Of a stretch of DNA of 64,000 nt, positions 50,594 to 60,015 are shown piece by piece (the first letter of the stretch is position 1; every line of letters begins with the position of its first letter). The notes under the pieces are model-generated. The model was not told the DNA's origin. It saw nothing but the letters and a program-made list of their open reading frames with translations, and searched no databases. The DNA is from Poriferisodalis sp965203655 (GTDB taxonomy: Bacteria; Actinomycetota; Acidimicrobiia; Acidimicrobiales; Poriferisodalaceae). The DNA lies in assembly GCF_965203655.1 (NCBI RefSeq), contig NZ_CBDBDD010000009.1, positions 1 through 64,000 of the forward strand. The letters run 5' to 3'. The translations under genes were made by a program, and so were the position numbers.

Positions 50594-51967
50594 ATGAAAC
50601 GCAAGCTATTCGTCGTTGTCGCGGGCGCCCTCGGCGGCCTGTTCCTGTTCGCCGGTCCAGCCGGCGCACAGGACGACACCATCACAGCCGAGGTCGTCAA
50701 GGCTGTCATGGACAACCTGTGGGTGTTCATCGCCGGCGTGCTCGTCTTCCTGATGCAGGCCGGCTTCGCCATGCTCGAGTCGGGCCTGACCCGCTCGAAG
50801 AACGTGGCCAACATCATGGCCAAGAACCTCGCCGACGCCTCCATCGGGATCCTGGCGTTCTTCCTGGTCGGCTACGGCTTGGCCTACGGGGGCGACGGCA
50901 ACAGTGCGTTCGGCTGGGGCTCGTTCGCCCTGTCGGGTGTCGATCTGTTCAACATTTCCGAAGGCCTGTCGGGTTCTACCGACTTCTTCTTCCAGGCCGT
51001 CTTCGCCGCCACGGCGGTCACGATCGCCTCGGGCGCCATGGCCGAGCGCACCAAGTTCAGCACCTACCTGATCTTCAGCCTCGTGACTACGGCCATCATC
51101 TACCCGATCGTGGTTCATTGGACCTGGGGCGGCGGCCTCATCGCCAACATCTCGATCGGCGATGCCGTGTACAGCGACTTCGCTGGCTCCACCATCGTCC
51201 ACAGCGTGGGCGGCTGGATCGCTCTCGTCGGCGCCTGGATGCTCGGCCCCCGCATCGGCAAGTACGCAGCCGACGGGACATCCCGCACCATTCCCGGCCA
51301 TAACGTGACGCTCGCCATCCTGGGCGTGTTCATCCTGTGGTTCGGCTGGTTCGGCTTCAACCCCGGCTCGGAGCTGGCAGCAAGCGCAAACGTGATGTTT
51401 GTGGCGCTCAACACGGTGCTGGCCGCATGCGCCGGCACCATCGGCGCCACGGCGCTGAACTGGCTGCGCACCGGCCGGCCCGATGTGCCGATGGCTGGCA
51501 ACGGCGCGCTGGCGGGCCTGGTCGGCATCACCGCCGGCTGCGGCACGATGGAGCCTTGGGGCGCCATCGTCACCGGGTTCATCGCCGGGCTCATCGTGGT
51601 GGGCGTCGTCGGCTTCGTGGATCGCAAGATGAAGATCGACGATCCGGTCGGCGCCTTCGCCGTGCACGGCGCCGCGGGCATGTGGGGCACGCTCGCCATC
51701 GGCCTGTTCGCCCGCTACGACGATGCGTTCCTGGGCCGCGAGAACGCCGGCCTGTTCTACGGGGGCGGCATCGAGCAGCTCGTCGTGCAGTTCCTGCTGG
51801 TGGTGATCGTGGCCGCGTGGGTGATCGCGACCGCCGCGATCCTGTTCGGGGTGCTGAAGGCCACGATCGGGCTGCGAGTGTCGGCAGAGGAGGAGATGGT
51901 GGGCCTCGACGTGTCCGAACACGGGGGGCCTGGCTTGGCGCTCGACGACGTGGTCTCGAGCGGCTGA
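50594..51967 (+). CDS. amt: ammonium transporter (Amt family)
   Basis: A 457-residue protein with a cleavable signal peptide (FLFAGPAGAQDD) and 11 hydrophobic helices. Signatures are FLMQAGFAMLESGLTRSKN, VHSVGGWIALVGAWMLGPR, ILWFGWFGFNPGSELA and VGAFAVHGAAGMWGTLAIG (pore His). It imports ammonium. No glnK gene follows; instead a strong hairpin ends the unit. ATG 50594 has TAGGAG upstream. Confidence 0.95.
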   Translation: MKRKLFVVVAGALGGLFLFAGPAGAQDDTITAEVVKAVMDNLWVFIAGVLVFLMQAGFAMLESGLTRSKNVANIMAKNLADASIGILAFFLVGYGLAYGGDGNSAFGWGSFALSGVDLFNISEGLSGSTDFFFQAVFAATAVTIASGAMAERTKFSTYLIFSLVTTAIIYPIVVHWTWGGGLIANISIGDAVYSDFAGSTIVHSVGGWIALVGAWMLGPRIGKYAADGTSRTIPGHNVTLAILGVFILWFGWFGFNPGSELAASANVMFVALNTVLAACAGTIGATALNWLRTGRPDVPMAGNGALAGLVGITAGCGTMEPWGAIVTGFIAGLIVVGVVGFVDRKMKIDDPVGAFAVHGAAGMWGTLAIGLFARYDDAFLGRENAGLFYGGGIEQLVVQFLLVVIVAAWVIATAAILFGVLKATIGLRVSAEEEMVGLDVSEHGGPGLALDDVVSSG

Positions 51968-52020
51968 CACTCGGCCATGGGCTGAGTCGTCGGGCGACCG
52001 CCTGCTCTGTTGTCAGCGGA

Positions 52021-52046
52021 AGTCCCCGGGCTGCGGCCCGGGGACT
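52021..52046 (+). terminator. hairpin terminator after amt
   Basis: AGTCCCCGGGC pairs perfectly with GCCCGGGGACT over 11 bp with a four-base loop (TGCG), 54 bp after the amt stop. No U-run follows, as is common in GC-rich actinobacteria. The rest of the 304-bp gap 51968-52271 shows nothing else that I can name. Confidence 0.7.
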
Positions 52047-52271
52047 CTCCGCGTCTACGAGAACGCGCTGCGCCCGCTGTGGCGGCGACAGGACCCTCTG
52101 CTCCCGCGATCCAGCAGGTGAGAGATCGGAACCGTTCCGCATTTCTTGGCTTGCGTCATCGACAACTTCACGGTGCACCCGCTAGGGACTGGTCGCAACG
52201 TCGCAGAGTTTCCTGCCGCCGCCACAGCTCGTTCATCTGTGCGTCTCGGCGCATGCCGTAGCTTCGGCCGT

Positions 52272-53168
52272 GTGGCTCGGCGCGTCATTGCGAACTTCGC
52301 GCGGGGGTTGGCGATGGGGGCCGCCGATGTCGTGCCGGGCGTCTCGGGCGGCACGATCGCCCTGCTGCTGGGGATCTACGACCGGCTGGTGCGCCAGATC
52401 GCGCTGCTGAGCAGCGCCGCCGGCCAGCTGCTGCGAGGCCGGCTGCGGCAGGGGCTCGCCACTGCCCGCCGGGCGGAGTGGGCGTTTCTGGCGAGCTTGG
52501 TCACCGGCATCGCCATTGCGGTGCTGGGCCTGGTCGAACTGGTGCGATTGGGCATCGACCGCCAGCCGGTCGCACTGTCGGCAGCGTTCTTCGGGCTCGT
52601 CGCCACGACCGTGGTCACGACGCGCCGCGAGGTGCGCCAGTGGCGCCCGGGGCTCGCGGCGGTCGCCGTCGCCACGGCCGTCGTCGTGTTTGTCCTGCTC
52701 GGCGTGCGGCCGGGCAGCGTCGCCGACCCGGCCGGGGCGGTCCTCATCGGCGCCGGCGCATTGGCGATCTGCGCCATGATCCTGCCCGGCATCTCGGGCG
52801 CGTTCATCCTGCTGCTGCTGGGCCTGTACGACCCGATCACCGAGGCGGTGGCCGACCGGGACATCGCCGCCGTCGCGCTGTTCGCGCTGGGCGCCGTGAT
52901 CGGGCTGGGGCTGTTCTCGCGCCTTCTGCAGCGCCTGCTGGAGCGCCGACGCAACGTCGTCATCGCGGTGCTCATGGGCCTCATGGCCGGTTCGCTGCGT
53001 GTGCTGTGGCCCTGGCCGGTGGGCGACCCCGAGGCGGAAGGATTCGGCAATTCCGCACTCGGTGCACCGGTTGCGGACGATGCGGCGGTGGCCATCGTGG
53101 CCGCCGGTGCCGCTGCGCTCGTTGCCTGGGCCCTGCACCGGCTGGGCTCACGGAGAGATCCTCTCTAG
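52272..53168 (+). CDS. DUF368 membrane protein (probable polyprenyl-phosphate translocase)
   Basis: A 298-residue protein with about nine hydrophobic helices. The two diagnostic loops are AMGAADVVPGVSGGTIALLL and AICAMILPGISGAFILLLLG. DUF368 proteins have been linked to recycling undecaprenyl phosphate across the membrane for cell-wall synthesis. It starts with GTG 52272; the frame runs further upstream, but the added residues are not family-like. Confidence 0.88.
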   Translation: MARRVIANFARGLAMGAADVVPGVSGGTIALLLGIYDRLVRQIALLSSAAGQLLRGRLRQGLATARRAEWAFLASLVTGIAIAVLGLVELVRLGIDRQPVALSAAFFGLVATTVVTTRREVRQWRPGLAAVAVATAVVVFVLLGVRPGSVADPAGAVLIGAGALAICAMILPGISGAFILLLLGLYDPITEAVADRDIAAVALFALGAVIGLGLFSRLLQRLLERRRNVVIAVLMGLMAGSLRVLWPWPVGDPEAEGFGNSALGAPVADDAAVAIVAAGAAALVAWALHRLGSRRDPL

Positions 53169-53279
53169 AGCGAACCCACCACCGCACGCCGAGCCCGTTC
53201 CGCTACCGTCCGGCGCGGACCGCTCCGGCGCCGTTGGACGCGGCACACCCCGAGCGGACGCTGCCCAAGTCGGAGGCCC

Positions 53280-56039
53280 ATGGCCAGTTCTCTCGTCATC
53301 GTCGAGTCGCCCGCGAAAGCGCGCACCATCTCGCGCTTCCTCGGTGACGACTACGTGGTCGAGTCCTCCGTCGGCCACATCCGGGACCTGCCGCGCAACG
53401 CGTCGGAGGTGCCGGCGGCCTTCAAATCCGAGCAGTGGGCGACGCTCGGTGTCAACCCTGACGACGGCTTCAAGCCGCTGTACGTGGTGACCGCCAAGGA
53501 CCAGGTGCGGCGTCTGAAGTCGCTGCTGCGCAACGCCGACGAGCTGTATCTCGCCACCGACGAGGACCGCGAGGGCGAGGCCATCGCCTGGCACCTGCTC
53601 GAGGTGCTCAACCCCCAGATCCCGGTGCGCCGCATGGTCTTCCACGAGATCACCGCGGCAGCGATCCGGGAGGCCATCGACAATCCCCGCGATCTCGACC
53701 GGCGCCTCGTCGACGCGCAGGAGGCGCGCCGCATCTTCGACCGGCTGTATGGATACGAGGTCTCGCCGGTGCTGTGGCGCAAGGTGGCGCCGAAGCTGTC
53801 GGCGGGACGCGTGCAGAGCGTCGCCAACCGCCTCATCGTCGAGCGCGAGCGCGAGCGGATGGCGTTCCGGGCGGCGGAGTACTGGAGCTTGGTGGCCACG
53901 CTCGACGCTGCCGCCGAACCCACCGGAGCGGCCCGGCCGGGGCAGTTCGACGCCTCGCTGGCATCGCTGAACGGTCGTCGCATCGCCACCGGGCGGGACT
54001 TCGACCAGCAGGGCGAGCTGCGCACCGACGGGGTCGCCGTGCTCGACGGCAATGCTGCGGCCGCGCTGGCCGATGATCTCGACGGCGGGCAGTTCGCCGT
54101 GGTGTCGCGCGAATCCAAGCCCTACCGCCGCCGCCCCCCGGCACCGTTCATCACCTCGACGCTCCAGCAGGCGGCGGGCGCGCGGCTGGGCTTCTCTGCT
54201 TCACGGACGATGGCGGCAGCCCAGCGGCTGTACGAGAACGGCCGCATTACCTACATGCGCACCGACAGCACCACGCTGTCCGACCAGGCACTGGGCGCGG
54301 CGCGGCGGATCGTGGCCGCACGCTTCGGCGCCGAGAACTTGCCGCCCAAGCCGCGCATCTACACCCGCAAGGTCAAGAACGCGCAAGAGGCGCACGAGGC
54401 CGTCCGCCCCGCAGGCGAGAACTGGCCCGAGCCCGGCGGAGTCACCGATCTCGGCGGCGACGCCGCCCGCCTGTACGACCTGATCTGGCAGCGCACGATC
54501 GCCAGCCAGATGATCGACGCCACCGGCGAGACCGTCACCATCCGGCTGGCGGGAACGGCGAACTGCGACCTGGCGCCGGAGCTGGCCGGCGGCGCCGGCG
54601 CGCCCGGCCCGCACGACGTGGAGCTCTCCGCCGCGGGAACCGTGGTCACCAGTCCCGGGTTCCGGCTGGTGTACGTGCCGGCAGCGGCGGGCACTGACGA
54701 GGAGCCCGAGCGCATCCTGCCCGACATCGACGCCGGCGACGAGGCGACCGCGGTGGCTCTCGAGGCGTCCGAGCACAGCACCAGCCCGCCGGCCCGCTTC
54801 ACCGAAGCGTCGCTGATCCGGCGCCTCGAGGAATTGGGCGTCGGTCGCCCCAGCACCTACGCGAGCATCATCGAGACGATCCAGGCACGCGGGTATGCGT
54901 GGAAGAAGGGATCGGCGCTCGTGCCGGCCTTGGTGGCGTTCGCCACGGTCGGGCTCATGGAGCGCCACTTCGACCACCTCGTCGACTACGCGCTCACCGC
55001 CCGGATGGAATCCGACCTCGACGAGATCGCGAACGGCGATCGCGACGCCGAGCCGTGGCTCACCGCGTTCTATTTCGGAAACAAAGATGCCTCGACGCCC
55101 GAGGCAGCCGGCGGCCTGCGCTACCTCGTCTCGGATGATCGGCTCGCAGACATCGACCCTGCAGAGATCAACAGCATCCCGATCGGCGTCGATGCCGACG
55201 GTGAGGCGGTGATGGCCCGGGTGGGGCGCTTCGGCCCGTACCTGCGGCGCGGCGACGCCACCCGCCCGCTGCCCGACGACCTCGCACCCGACGAGCTCAC
55301 CTTGGACCGGGCGCTCGAGCTGCTGGACGAGCCCACCGAACGGGTGCTGGGCACCGATCCCGGCACCGGCCTCGACGTGATCGTGCGCCCCGGCCGTTTC
55401 GGCCCCTACGTCTCGGTCGGCCGGCCCGACGAGACCCCCGAGCGTCCCCGTACCGCCTCGCTGCTCTCTGGCCAGACGCCCGAAACCGTCACGCTGGCAG
55501 ATGCGCTGCAATTGCTGACGCTGCCGCGCACTGTCGGCGTCGACCCCGCCGACGGCGCGGAGATCACCGTGCAGAACGGGCGCTACGGTCCCTATCTCAC
55601 CAAGGCGCCTGCGGGCGATGCGAAGGCCGAGAACCGCAGCCTCGAGTCGGAGGACCAGCTCTTCACGCTCACCTTGGACGAGGCGCTGGCGTTGCTCGCT
55701 CAGCCCCGACGCCGCCGAGGCCAGCAGGCGGCGAGCGCGGGCCGCGAGATCGGTCAGGACCCCGAGAGCGGCAAGCCGATGGTGCTGCGGGACGGCCGGT
55801 TCGGGCCGTACGTGACCGACGGCGAGTACAACGCGTCGCTGCGCCAGGGCGATGATGCCGAGACGCTCACCGCCGAGCGTGCGGCGGAGCTGCTGGCTGA
55901 GCGACGGGCCAAAGGCCCTGCGAAGAAGCGTGCAGCCAGGCGCACATCGCCGGCAAAGAAGAAGTCAACTGCCCGCAAGAAACCGGCGGCCCGCAAGCGC
56001 GCCGCGAAGAAATCGCCTGCCAAGAAGAAACCGGGATAG
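53280..56039 (+). CDS. topA: DNA topoisomerase I
   Basis: A 919-residue type IA topoisomerase. The TOPRIM domain has LVIVESPAKARTISRFLG and YLATDEDREGEAIAWHL. The catalytic Tyr is Y325 in GRITYMRTDSTTL. C-terminal repeats follow (GRFGPYL, GRYGPYL, GRFGPYV), then a Lys/Ala/Arg-rich tail of about 45 residues (TSPAKKKSTARKKPAARKR). This repeat-plus-basic-tail layout, without zinc fingers, is actinobacterial. It relaxes negative supercoils. Confidence 0.97.
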   Translation: MASSLVIVESPAKARTISRFLGDDYVVESSVGHIRDLPRNASEVPAAFKSEQWATLGVNPDDGFKPLYVVTAKDQVRRLKSLLRNADELYLATDEDREGEAIAWHLLEVLNPQIPVRRMVFHEITAAAIREAIDNPRDLDRRLVDAQEARRIFDRLYGYEVSPVLWRKVAPKLSAGRVQSVANRLIVERERERMAFRAAEYWSLVATLDAAAEPTGAARPGQFDASLASLNGRRIATGRDFDQQGELRTDGVAVLDGNAAAALADDLDGGQFAVVSRESKPYRRRPPAPFITSTLQQAAGARLGFSASRTMAAAQRLYENGRITYMRTDSTTLSDQALGAARRIVAARFGAENLPPKPRIYTRKVKNAQEAHEAVRPAGENWPEPGGVTDLGGDAARLYDLIWQRTIASQMIDATGETVTIRLAGTANCDLAPELAGGAGAPGPHDVELSAAGTVVTSPGFRLVYVPAAAGTDEEPERILPDIDAGDEATAVALEASEHSTSPPARFTEASLIRRLEELGVGRPSTYASIIETIQARGYAWKKGSALVPALVAFATVGLMERHFDHLVDYALTARMESDLDEIANGDRDAEPWLTAFYFGNKDASTPEAAGGLRYLVSDDRLADIDPAEINSIPIGVDADGEAVMARVGRFGPYLRRGDATRPLPDDLAPDELTLDRALELLDEPTERVLGTDPGTGLDVIVRPGRFGPYVSVGRPDETPERPRTASLLSGQTPETVTLADALQLLTLPRTVGVDPADGAEITVQNGRYGPYLTKAPAGDAKAENRSLESEDQLFTLTLDEALALLAQPRRRRGQQAASAGREIGQDPESGKPMVLRDGRFGPYVTDGEYNASLRQGDDAETLTAERAAELLAERRAKGPAKKRAARRTSPAKKKSTARKKPAARKRAAKKSPAKKKPG

Positions 56040-56073
56040 CAGGGAGCGTCCGGCTCCTAGCCTGCTGAGTGCC

Positions 56074-57552
56074 ATGGGTTCGGATCGTTCGTCGCAGTCG
56101 TGCGGGGGCTCGGAAGCTCCCGACGCCGCAGACGGCGCTGGCGCTGAGGCGGAGGTGCCGCAGCCGGGATTGTTCGCATCCCCGGGTTTCTTGCGCCTGT
56201 GGATCGCTCAGGTGGTGAGCTCGTTCGGCGACTGGATCGGGCTGCTGGCGATCCTCGTGGTCGCAAATCGCGTCGGCGGCGATCAGCCCGGCGCAGCCAT
56301 CACACTCGTCATCACGGCACGGATCCTGCCGGGGTTCTTCCTGGCATCGGCGGGCGGCATCATCGTGGACCGCTTCAACCGCAAACGGCTCTTGGTGGTC
56401 TGCGACATCGTGCGGGCCAGCGTGCTGCTGACCATCCCGTTCATCGATTCGGTGTGGGCCCTAGTGCTGGCATCGCTGGCGCTGGAGCTCGCGACGTCGC
56501 TGTGGAGCCCGGCCAAGGAGGCCATCGTCCCCAACATCGTGCCGGCGCGGCACCTGACGGCGGCCAACTCGCTCGGCATGGTTGCCGCTTACGGCACCTT
56601 CTTCGTAGGAGGGCTGGCATTTGCCGGCATGGCGAAGCTCGGGGCTGCGTTCGGCTGGACCGATGTCGGGCAGGTGGAAATGGCCCTCGTCGTCGACTCG
56701 GCGACGTTCTTGGTGGCTGCAGTGCTGATCGCCACGCTGCCCCTGGCGCCGCATGTCACCGCAGCGCATCGCAGGCGCGACACCGGCCGCCGCATCGACT
56801 GGAGCCAAGGTTTTCGCGACCTGCGAGAAGGCTGGGACTTCATCTTTCTGAGCCCGCAAGTCAGAGCGGTGCTCGTGGGTTTGAGCACCGGCATGATCGC
56901 GGGCGGCATGCTGATCCCGCTCAGCGTGGTGTTCAACGACGAGATTCTCGGCGCGGGAAGCGCCGGTCACAGCACGATCCTCGTCGTCATGGGCGTCGGT
57001 GCCGGAGTGGGCGTCAGTCTCGTCACGCTCCTGCAGAGCATCGCCACCCGGCGGAGCGAGCGCACGGGCAGCGAACCGCTGGGTCGAGCACGGCAGTTCG
57101 TGACCTCGTTGTTCGTCGCAGGCGCAGCGCTCGGATTCGCCGCGACGATCTCGATCTCGCTCGTTGCGTACGCGGCCGTGCTGATTCTCGGCGTGGCCGC
57201 CGGCGCGGTGTACGTGACTGGCGTGACGCTGCTGCACGAGAACGTAGAGGAGGTGCTGCGCGGGCGGATCTTCGCCGCGATGTTCACCCTCGTGCGGTTC
57301 TTCGTGCTCGTCGGCATGGCGATGGGCGGCTTCCTGTCCGACGGATTCAACTGGCTGTTCGATGAGCTCTTCGACAACCGCATCGCACTCGGAGACTGGG
57401 AGCTGGCGCTGCCCGGTGTGCGCGGGGCGCTGTGGCTCGGCTCGCTGCTGATGCTGCTGGCCGGTGCTCTGGCCGCTCTGTCGCTGCGCAGCAAACGTGG
57501 CGCCGGGCGGCGTGCGCCGCAGTCCGCGGGAACGGCCGAGGACACGACATGA
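56074..57552 (+). CDS. MFS-family transporter
   Basis: A 492-residue protein with 12 hydrophobic segments, including LWIAQVVSSFGDWIGLLAIL near the start and the A-like loop DRFNRKRLLVVCDIVRA. It resembles MFS proteins of the macrolide-efflux/lysophospholipid-transporter type (VPARHLTAANSLGMVAAYG). The substrate is unknown. The stop overlaps the tmk start by 4 bp (ATGA), so they are co-translated. Confidence 0.88.
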   Translation: MGSDRSSQSCGGSEAPDAADGAGAEAEVPQPGLFASPGFLRLWIAQVVSSFGDWIGLLAILVVANRVGGDQPGAAITLVITARILPGFFLASAGGIIVDRFNRKRLLVVCDIVRASVLLTIPFIDSVWALVLASLALELATSLWSPAKEAIVPNIVPARHLTAANSLGMVAAYGTFFVGGLAFAGMAKLGAAFGWTDVGQVEMALVVDSATFLVAAVLIATLPLAPHVTAAHRRRDTGRRIDWSQGFRDLREGWDFIFLSPQVRAVLVGLSTGMIAGGMLIPLSVVFNDEILGAGSAGHSTILVVMGVGAGVGVSLVTLLQSIATRRSERTGSEPLGRARQFVTSLFVAGAALGFAATISISLVAYAAVLILGVAAGAVYVTGVTLLHENVEEVLRGRIFAAMFTLVRFFVLVGMAMGGFLSDGFNWLFDELFDNRIALGDWELALPGVRGALWLGSLLMLLAGALAALSLRSKRGAGRRAPQSAGTAEDTT

Positions 57553-58307
57553 CTCGGCGCGGCCGCTACATCGCGCTCGAAGGATTCGACGGCAGCGGCA
57601 AGTCCACCCAAGCAGCCCTGCTGGCGGCCGCACGAGACGCGGTGCTCACCCGCGAGCCGGGAGGGACGCCGCTGGGGGAGGCCCTGCGCGGTGCGCTGCT
57701 GCATGCTGACGCCGAGGCGGCCCCTGCCCCGCGGACTGAGGCGCTGCTGTTCTGCGCCGATCGGGCGCAGCACCTCGCGTCCGTCGTGGCGCCAGCGCTG
57801 GAGTCGGGCCGTGACGTGGTCACCGACCGGTCCTACGGGTCGACGCTGGCCTACCAGGGGTACGGACGGGGGTTGCCTCTGGACGAGCTGCGGGAGCTGA
57901 TCGACTACGCCAGCCGGCGACCCGCCGGTGCGTCCGGCGAGCTGCCCGAGATCATCCTGCCTGACATGGTGGTGCTGCTCGATGTGCCGCTGGCAGATGC
58001 CGACCGGCGCGTGCACCGCCTTGACCGCCTCGGCGGCGAGCAGATGACGCTGCTGGAACCAGATCCGGAATCAGACCCAGAATCAGACCCGGCGACCGAC
58101 CAAGGCGCCGATGAGCCGGCCGGCGACGGCCCGGACCGCCTGGAGGGCGAGGAGCTGGAGTTCGCGTTGCGCGTGTGGCGCAGCTATCGCGAGCTGTGCG
58201 ACGCCGAAGGTGATCGCTGGGTACGTGTGGACGCCACGGGCAGCGTGGACGATGTGGCGGCACGGGTGGCCGAGGCGGTCTCGACGCATCCCGCGATGGC
58301 GGGCTAG
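57549..58307 (+). CDS. tmk: thymidylate kinase
   Basis: A 252-residue enzyme that phosphorylates dTMP. The P-loop is FDGSGKSTQAALLA, the dTMP site is LTREPGGTPLGEALR, and the DR(Y/S) motif is DRSYGSTLAYQGYG. About 40 residues longer than usual: an acidic segment around 175-200 (DPESDPESDPATDQGADE) lies between the LID region and the last helices. It is followed by holB after 9 bp, a common pairing. Confidence 0.93.
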   Translation: MTRRGRYIALEGFDGSGKSTQAALLAAARDAVLTREPGGTPLGEALRGALLHADAEAAPAPRTEALLFCADRAQHLASVVAPALESGRDVVTDRSYGSTLAYQGYGRGLPLDELRELIDYASRRPAGASGELPEIILPDMVVLLDVPLADADRRVHRLDRLGGEQMTLLEPDPESDPESDPATDQGADEPAGDGPDRLEGEELEFALRVWRSYRELCDAEGDRWVRVDATGSVDDVAARVAEAVSTHPAMAG

Positions 58308-58316
58308 GCCGCCGCA

Positions 58317-59693
58317 ATGGCCACGACGCCCGACGACAACGACGTAGACGCAACCGCCGACCGCGGCGCCGAACCGGCGGAGCTCTCGCTGTTCGACTTC
58401 GGCGACGAGCCAGCGTCGACTCCGCCTGAGTCCGCGCTACCACCTGAGCCGCTCGAGCCACCCCCGCCTGCGCCTGCGCCCGCGCAGCGTGCCGCAGAAG
58501 CTGCCCCGGCCGGGGAGGCAGTGCCGTCCGACGAAGCTGCCGCGGCTGCCGACGCGGCACCAGGCGACGTGGAGGCGCCGGCTGAAGCGGCCACGCTGGC
58601 GTCCGTTGCGCCGCCGCCCCTGCCCCCGGCTCCGCCAGTCGACGAGCCGCCGGTGGGCAACCTGCTGGACGGCATCGTCGGGCAGCCGGCCGCAGTCGAC
58701 CGCCTGCGGGCGGCGCTCGACTCGCCGCTGCCCGCGTACCTGTTCGTGGGCCCCGCGGGCGCCGGCCTGCGTACCGCCGCATGCCGGTTCGCAGGCGAAC
58801 TGCTGGCGGCCCGCAGCGCCACGCCCGAGCGGGAGCGCCGTCTCGCGCTCGCCAACCAGCACCCCGACCTGCTGGTGTTCGACCGCGTCGGTGCGGCCAT
58901 GACTGCAGAACAGGCCCGTGAGGCGGTCCGTGCCGCGGCTGCCGCGCCTGTCGAAGGGGACCAGAAGGTCATCGTTCTCAGCGATGTCGACCGCGCCGGG
59001 CTGCAGGCACCCATCCTGCTGAAGTCCGTGGAGGAGCCGCCGCCGTCATGCGTGTTCGTGCTGCTTGCCGAGGAGGTCAACCGGGCGATGGAGACGCTGG
59101 CGTCCCGCTGTGTCCGCATCGACTTCGAGGCGATGAGCGAGGCGGACCTCAGCGCCCTGCTGCGCGACGACGGCATCGCAGACGAGCGAGCCTCCTTTGC
59201 CGCTGCGGCAGCCGGCGGCTCGATCGAGCGCGCCCGCCTGCTCGTCTCCGACGACGCTGCTGCGACACGCATCGAAACGTGGCGAGGCTTGCGCCGATCG
59301 CTGAATGGCACCGCGTCGAGTGCCATGGCGGCCACCGACGCCGCGCTTGCAGCCGCCGAAGACGCAGCGGCACCCCTCGAAGCCCGTCACGACGCCGAAC
59401 GAGCCGAAGCCGATGAGCGTGCGGAGCTGTACGGCACCAACACCGGCCGCAGCTCGCTCGACGAGCGCCACCGCCGCGAGCTGCGGCGAGTGCGCACCGA
59501 CGAGCTGGCCATGGGTTTCGCCGTGATGTCGGCACAGGTCCGCGACGAAGCCCGCACCGGTGCACTGCCGGCCGGAGCTGCAGCGAACGAGCTGGGAGCC
59601 ATCGCAGATGCCGCAGAAGCCCTGCGCTTCAACGCCAACCAGCGCCTCGCGCTGAGCGGCCTGTTCATCGGCCTCGGCCGTTCCCGGCTCTAG
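58317..59693 (+). CDS. holB: DNA polymerase III delta' subunit
   Basis: A 458-residue clamp-loader subunit. Residues 1-115 are a Pro/Ala/Glu-rich disordered extension with ELSLF at 22-26. The AAA+ part starts NLLDGIVGQPAAVDRLRAAL. The P-loop is degenerate (VGPAGAGLRTAA, no Lys), as expected for a non-hydrolysing delta'. Sensor 1 is in VEEPPPSCVFVLL, followed by the SRC motif (LASRCVRIDF). It starts at ATG 58317. Confidence 0.9.
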   Translation: MATTPDDNDVDATADRGAEPAELSLFDFGDEPASTPPESALPPEPLEPPPPAPAPAQRAAEAAPAGEAVPSDEAAAAADAAPGDVEAPAEAATLASVAPPPLPPAPPVDEPPVGNLLDGIVGQPAAVDRLRAALDSPLPAYLFVGPAGAGLRTAACRFAGELLAARSATPERERRLALANQHPDLLVFDRVGAAMTAEQAREAVRAAAAAPVEGDQKVIVLSDVDRAGLQAPILLKSVEEPPPSCVFVLLAEEVNRAMETLASRCVRIDFEAMSEADLSALLRDDGIADERASFAAAAAGGSIERARLLVSDDAAATRIETWRGLRRSLNGTASSAMAATDAALAAAEDAAAPLEARHDAERAEADERAELYGTNTGRSSLDERHRRELRRVRTDELAMGFAVMSAQVRDEARTGALPAGAAANELGAIADAAEALRFNANQRLALSGLFIGLGRSRL

Positions 59694-59718
59694 AACTCCA
59701 CCGGCGAGCTAGCCGACG

Positions 59719-59790
59719 AGCCCGAGGTGGGGATTGAACCCACGACCTGCTCTTTACGAGAGAGCCGCTCTGCCACTGAGCTACTCGGGC
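59719..59790 (-). tRNA. tRNA-Thr (anticodon CGT)
   Basis: A complete cloverleaf on the minus strand. Acceptor GCCCGAG pairs with CTCGGGC, discriminator T. The D arm is GCTCAGTGGCAGAGC. The anticodon stem GCTCT/AGAGC encloses CTCGTAA (CGT). The T arm has GGGTTCAATCCC. CCA is not encoded. It lies between holB and a small membrane gene. Confidence 0.95.
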
Positions 59791-59872
59791 CGGAACCGGC
59801 GGCTCACGGTAGCAGTGCGTGCCTGCCGTCCACGAGGGGGTTCGCGAGCCGGTGACCACTAATATCTGCCGC

Positions 59873-60007
59873 ATGGAGCTTCTGGGTGCGCAGGTCTGGC
59901 ACTACTGGTTGGCGGTGCCGCTGACCGTGGCGACGGTCGCGACCGTCGTGAAGCTGGTGGCGGGGTACGTGCAGAAGGTGGTCTCGCCCCGGTACCCCAA
60001 GCGCTGA
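59873..60007 (+). CDS. 44-residue single-pass membrane protein, unknown
   Basis: Starts at ATG 59873 (MELLGAQVWHYWLAVPLTVA). It has one membrane helix and ends with a basic tail (GYVQKVVSPRYPKR). It lies 8 bp before the zincin gene, so it is probably translated with it. No family is recognised. Confidence 0.55.
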   Translation: MELLGAQVWHYWLAVPLTVATVATVVKLVAGYVQKVVSPRYPKR

Positions 60008-60015
60008 GCACCCAG

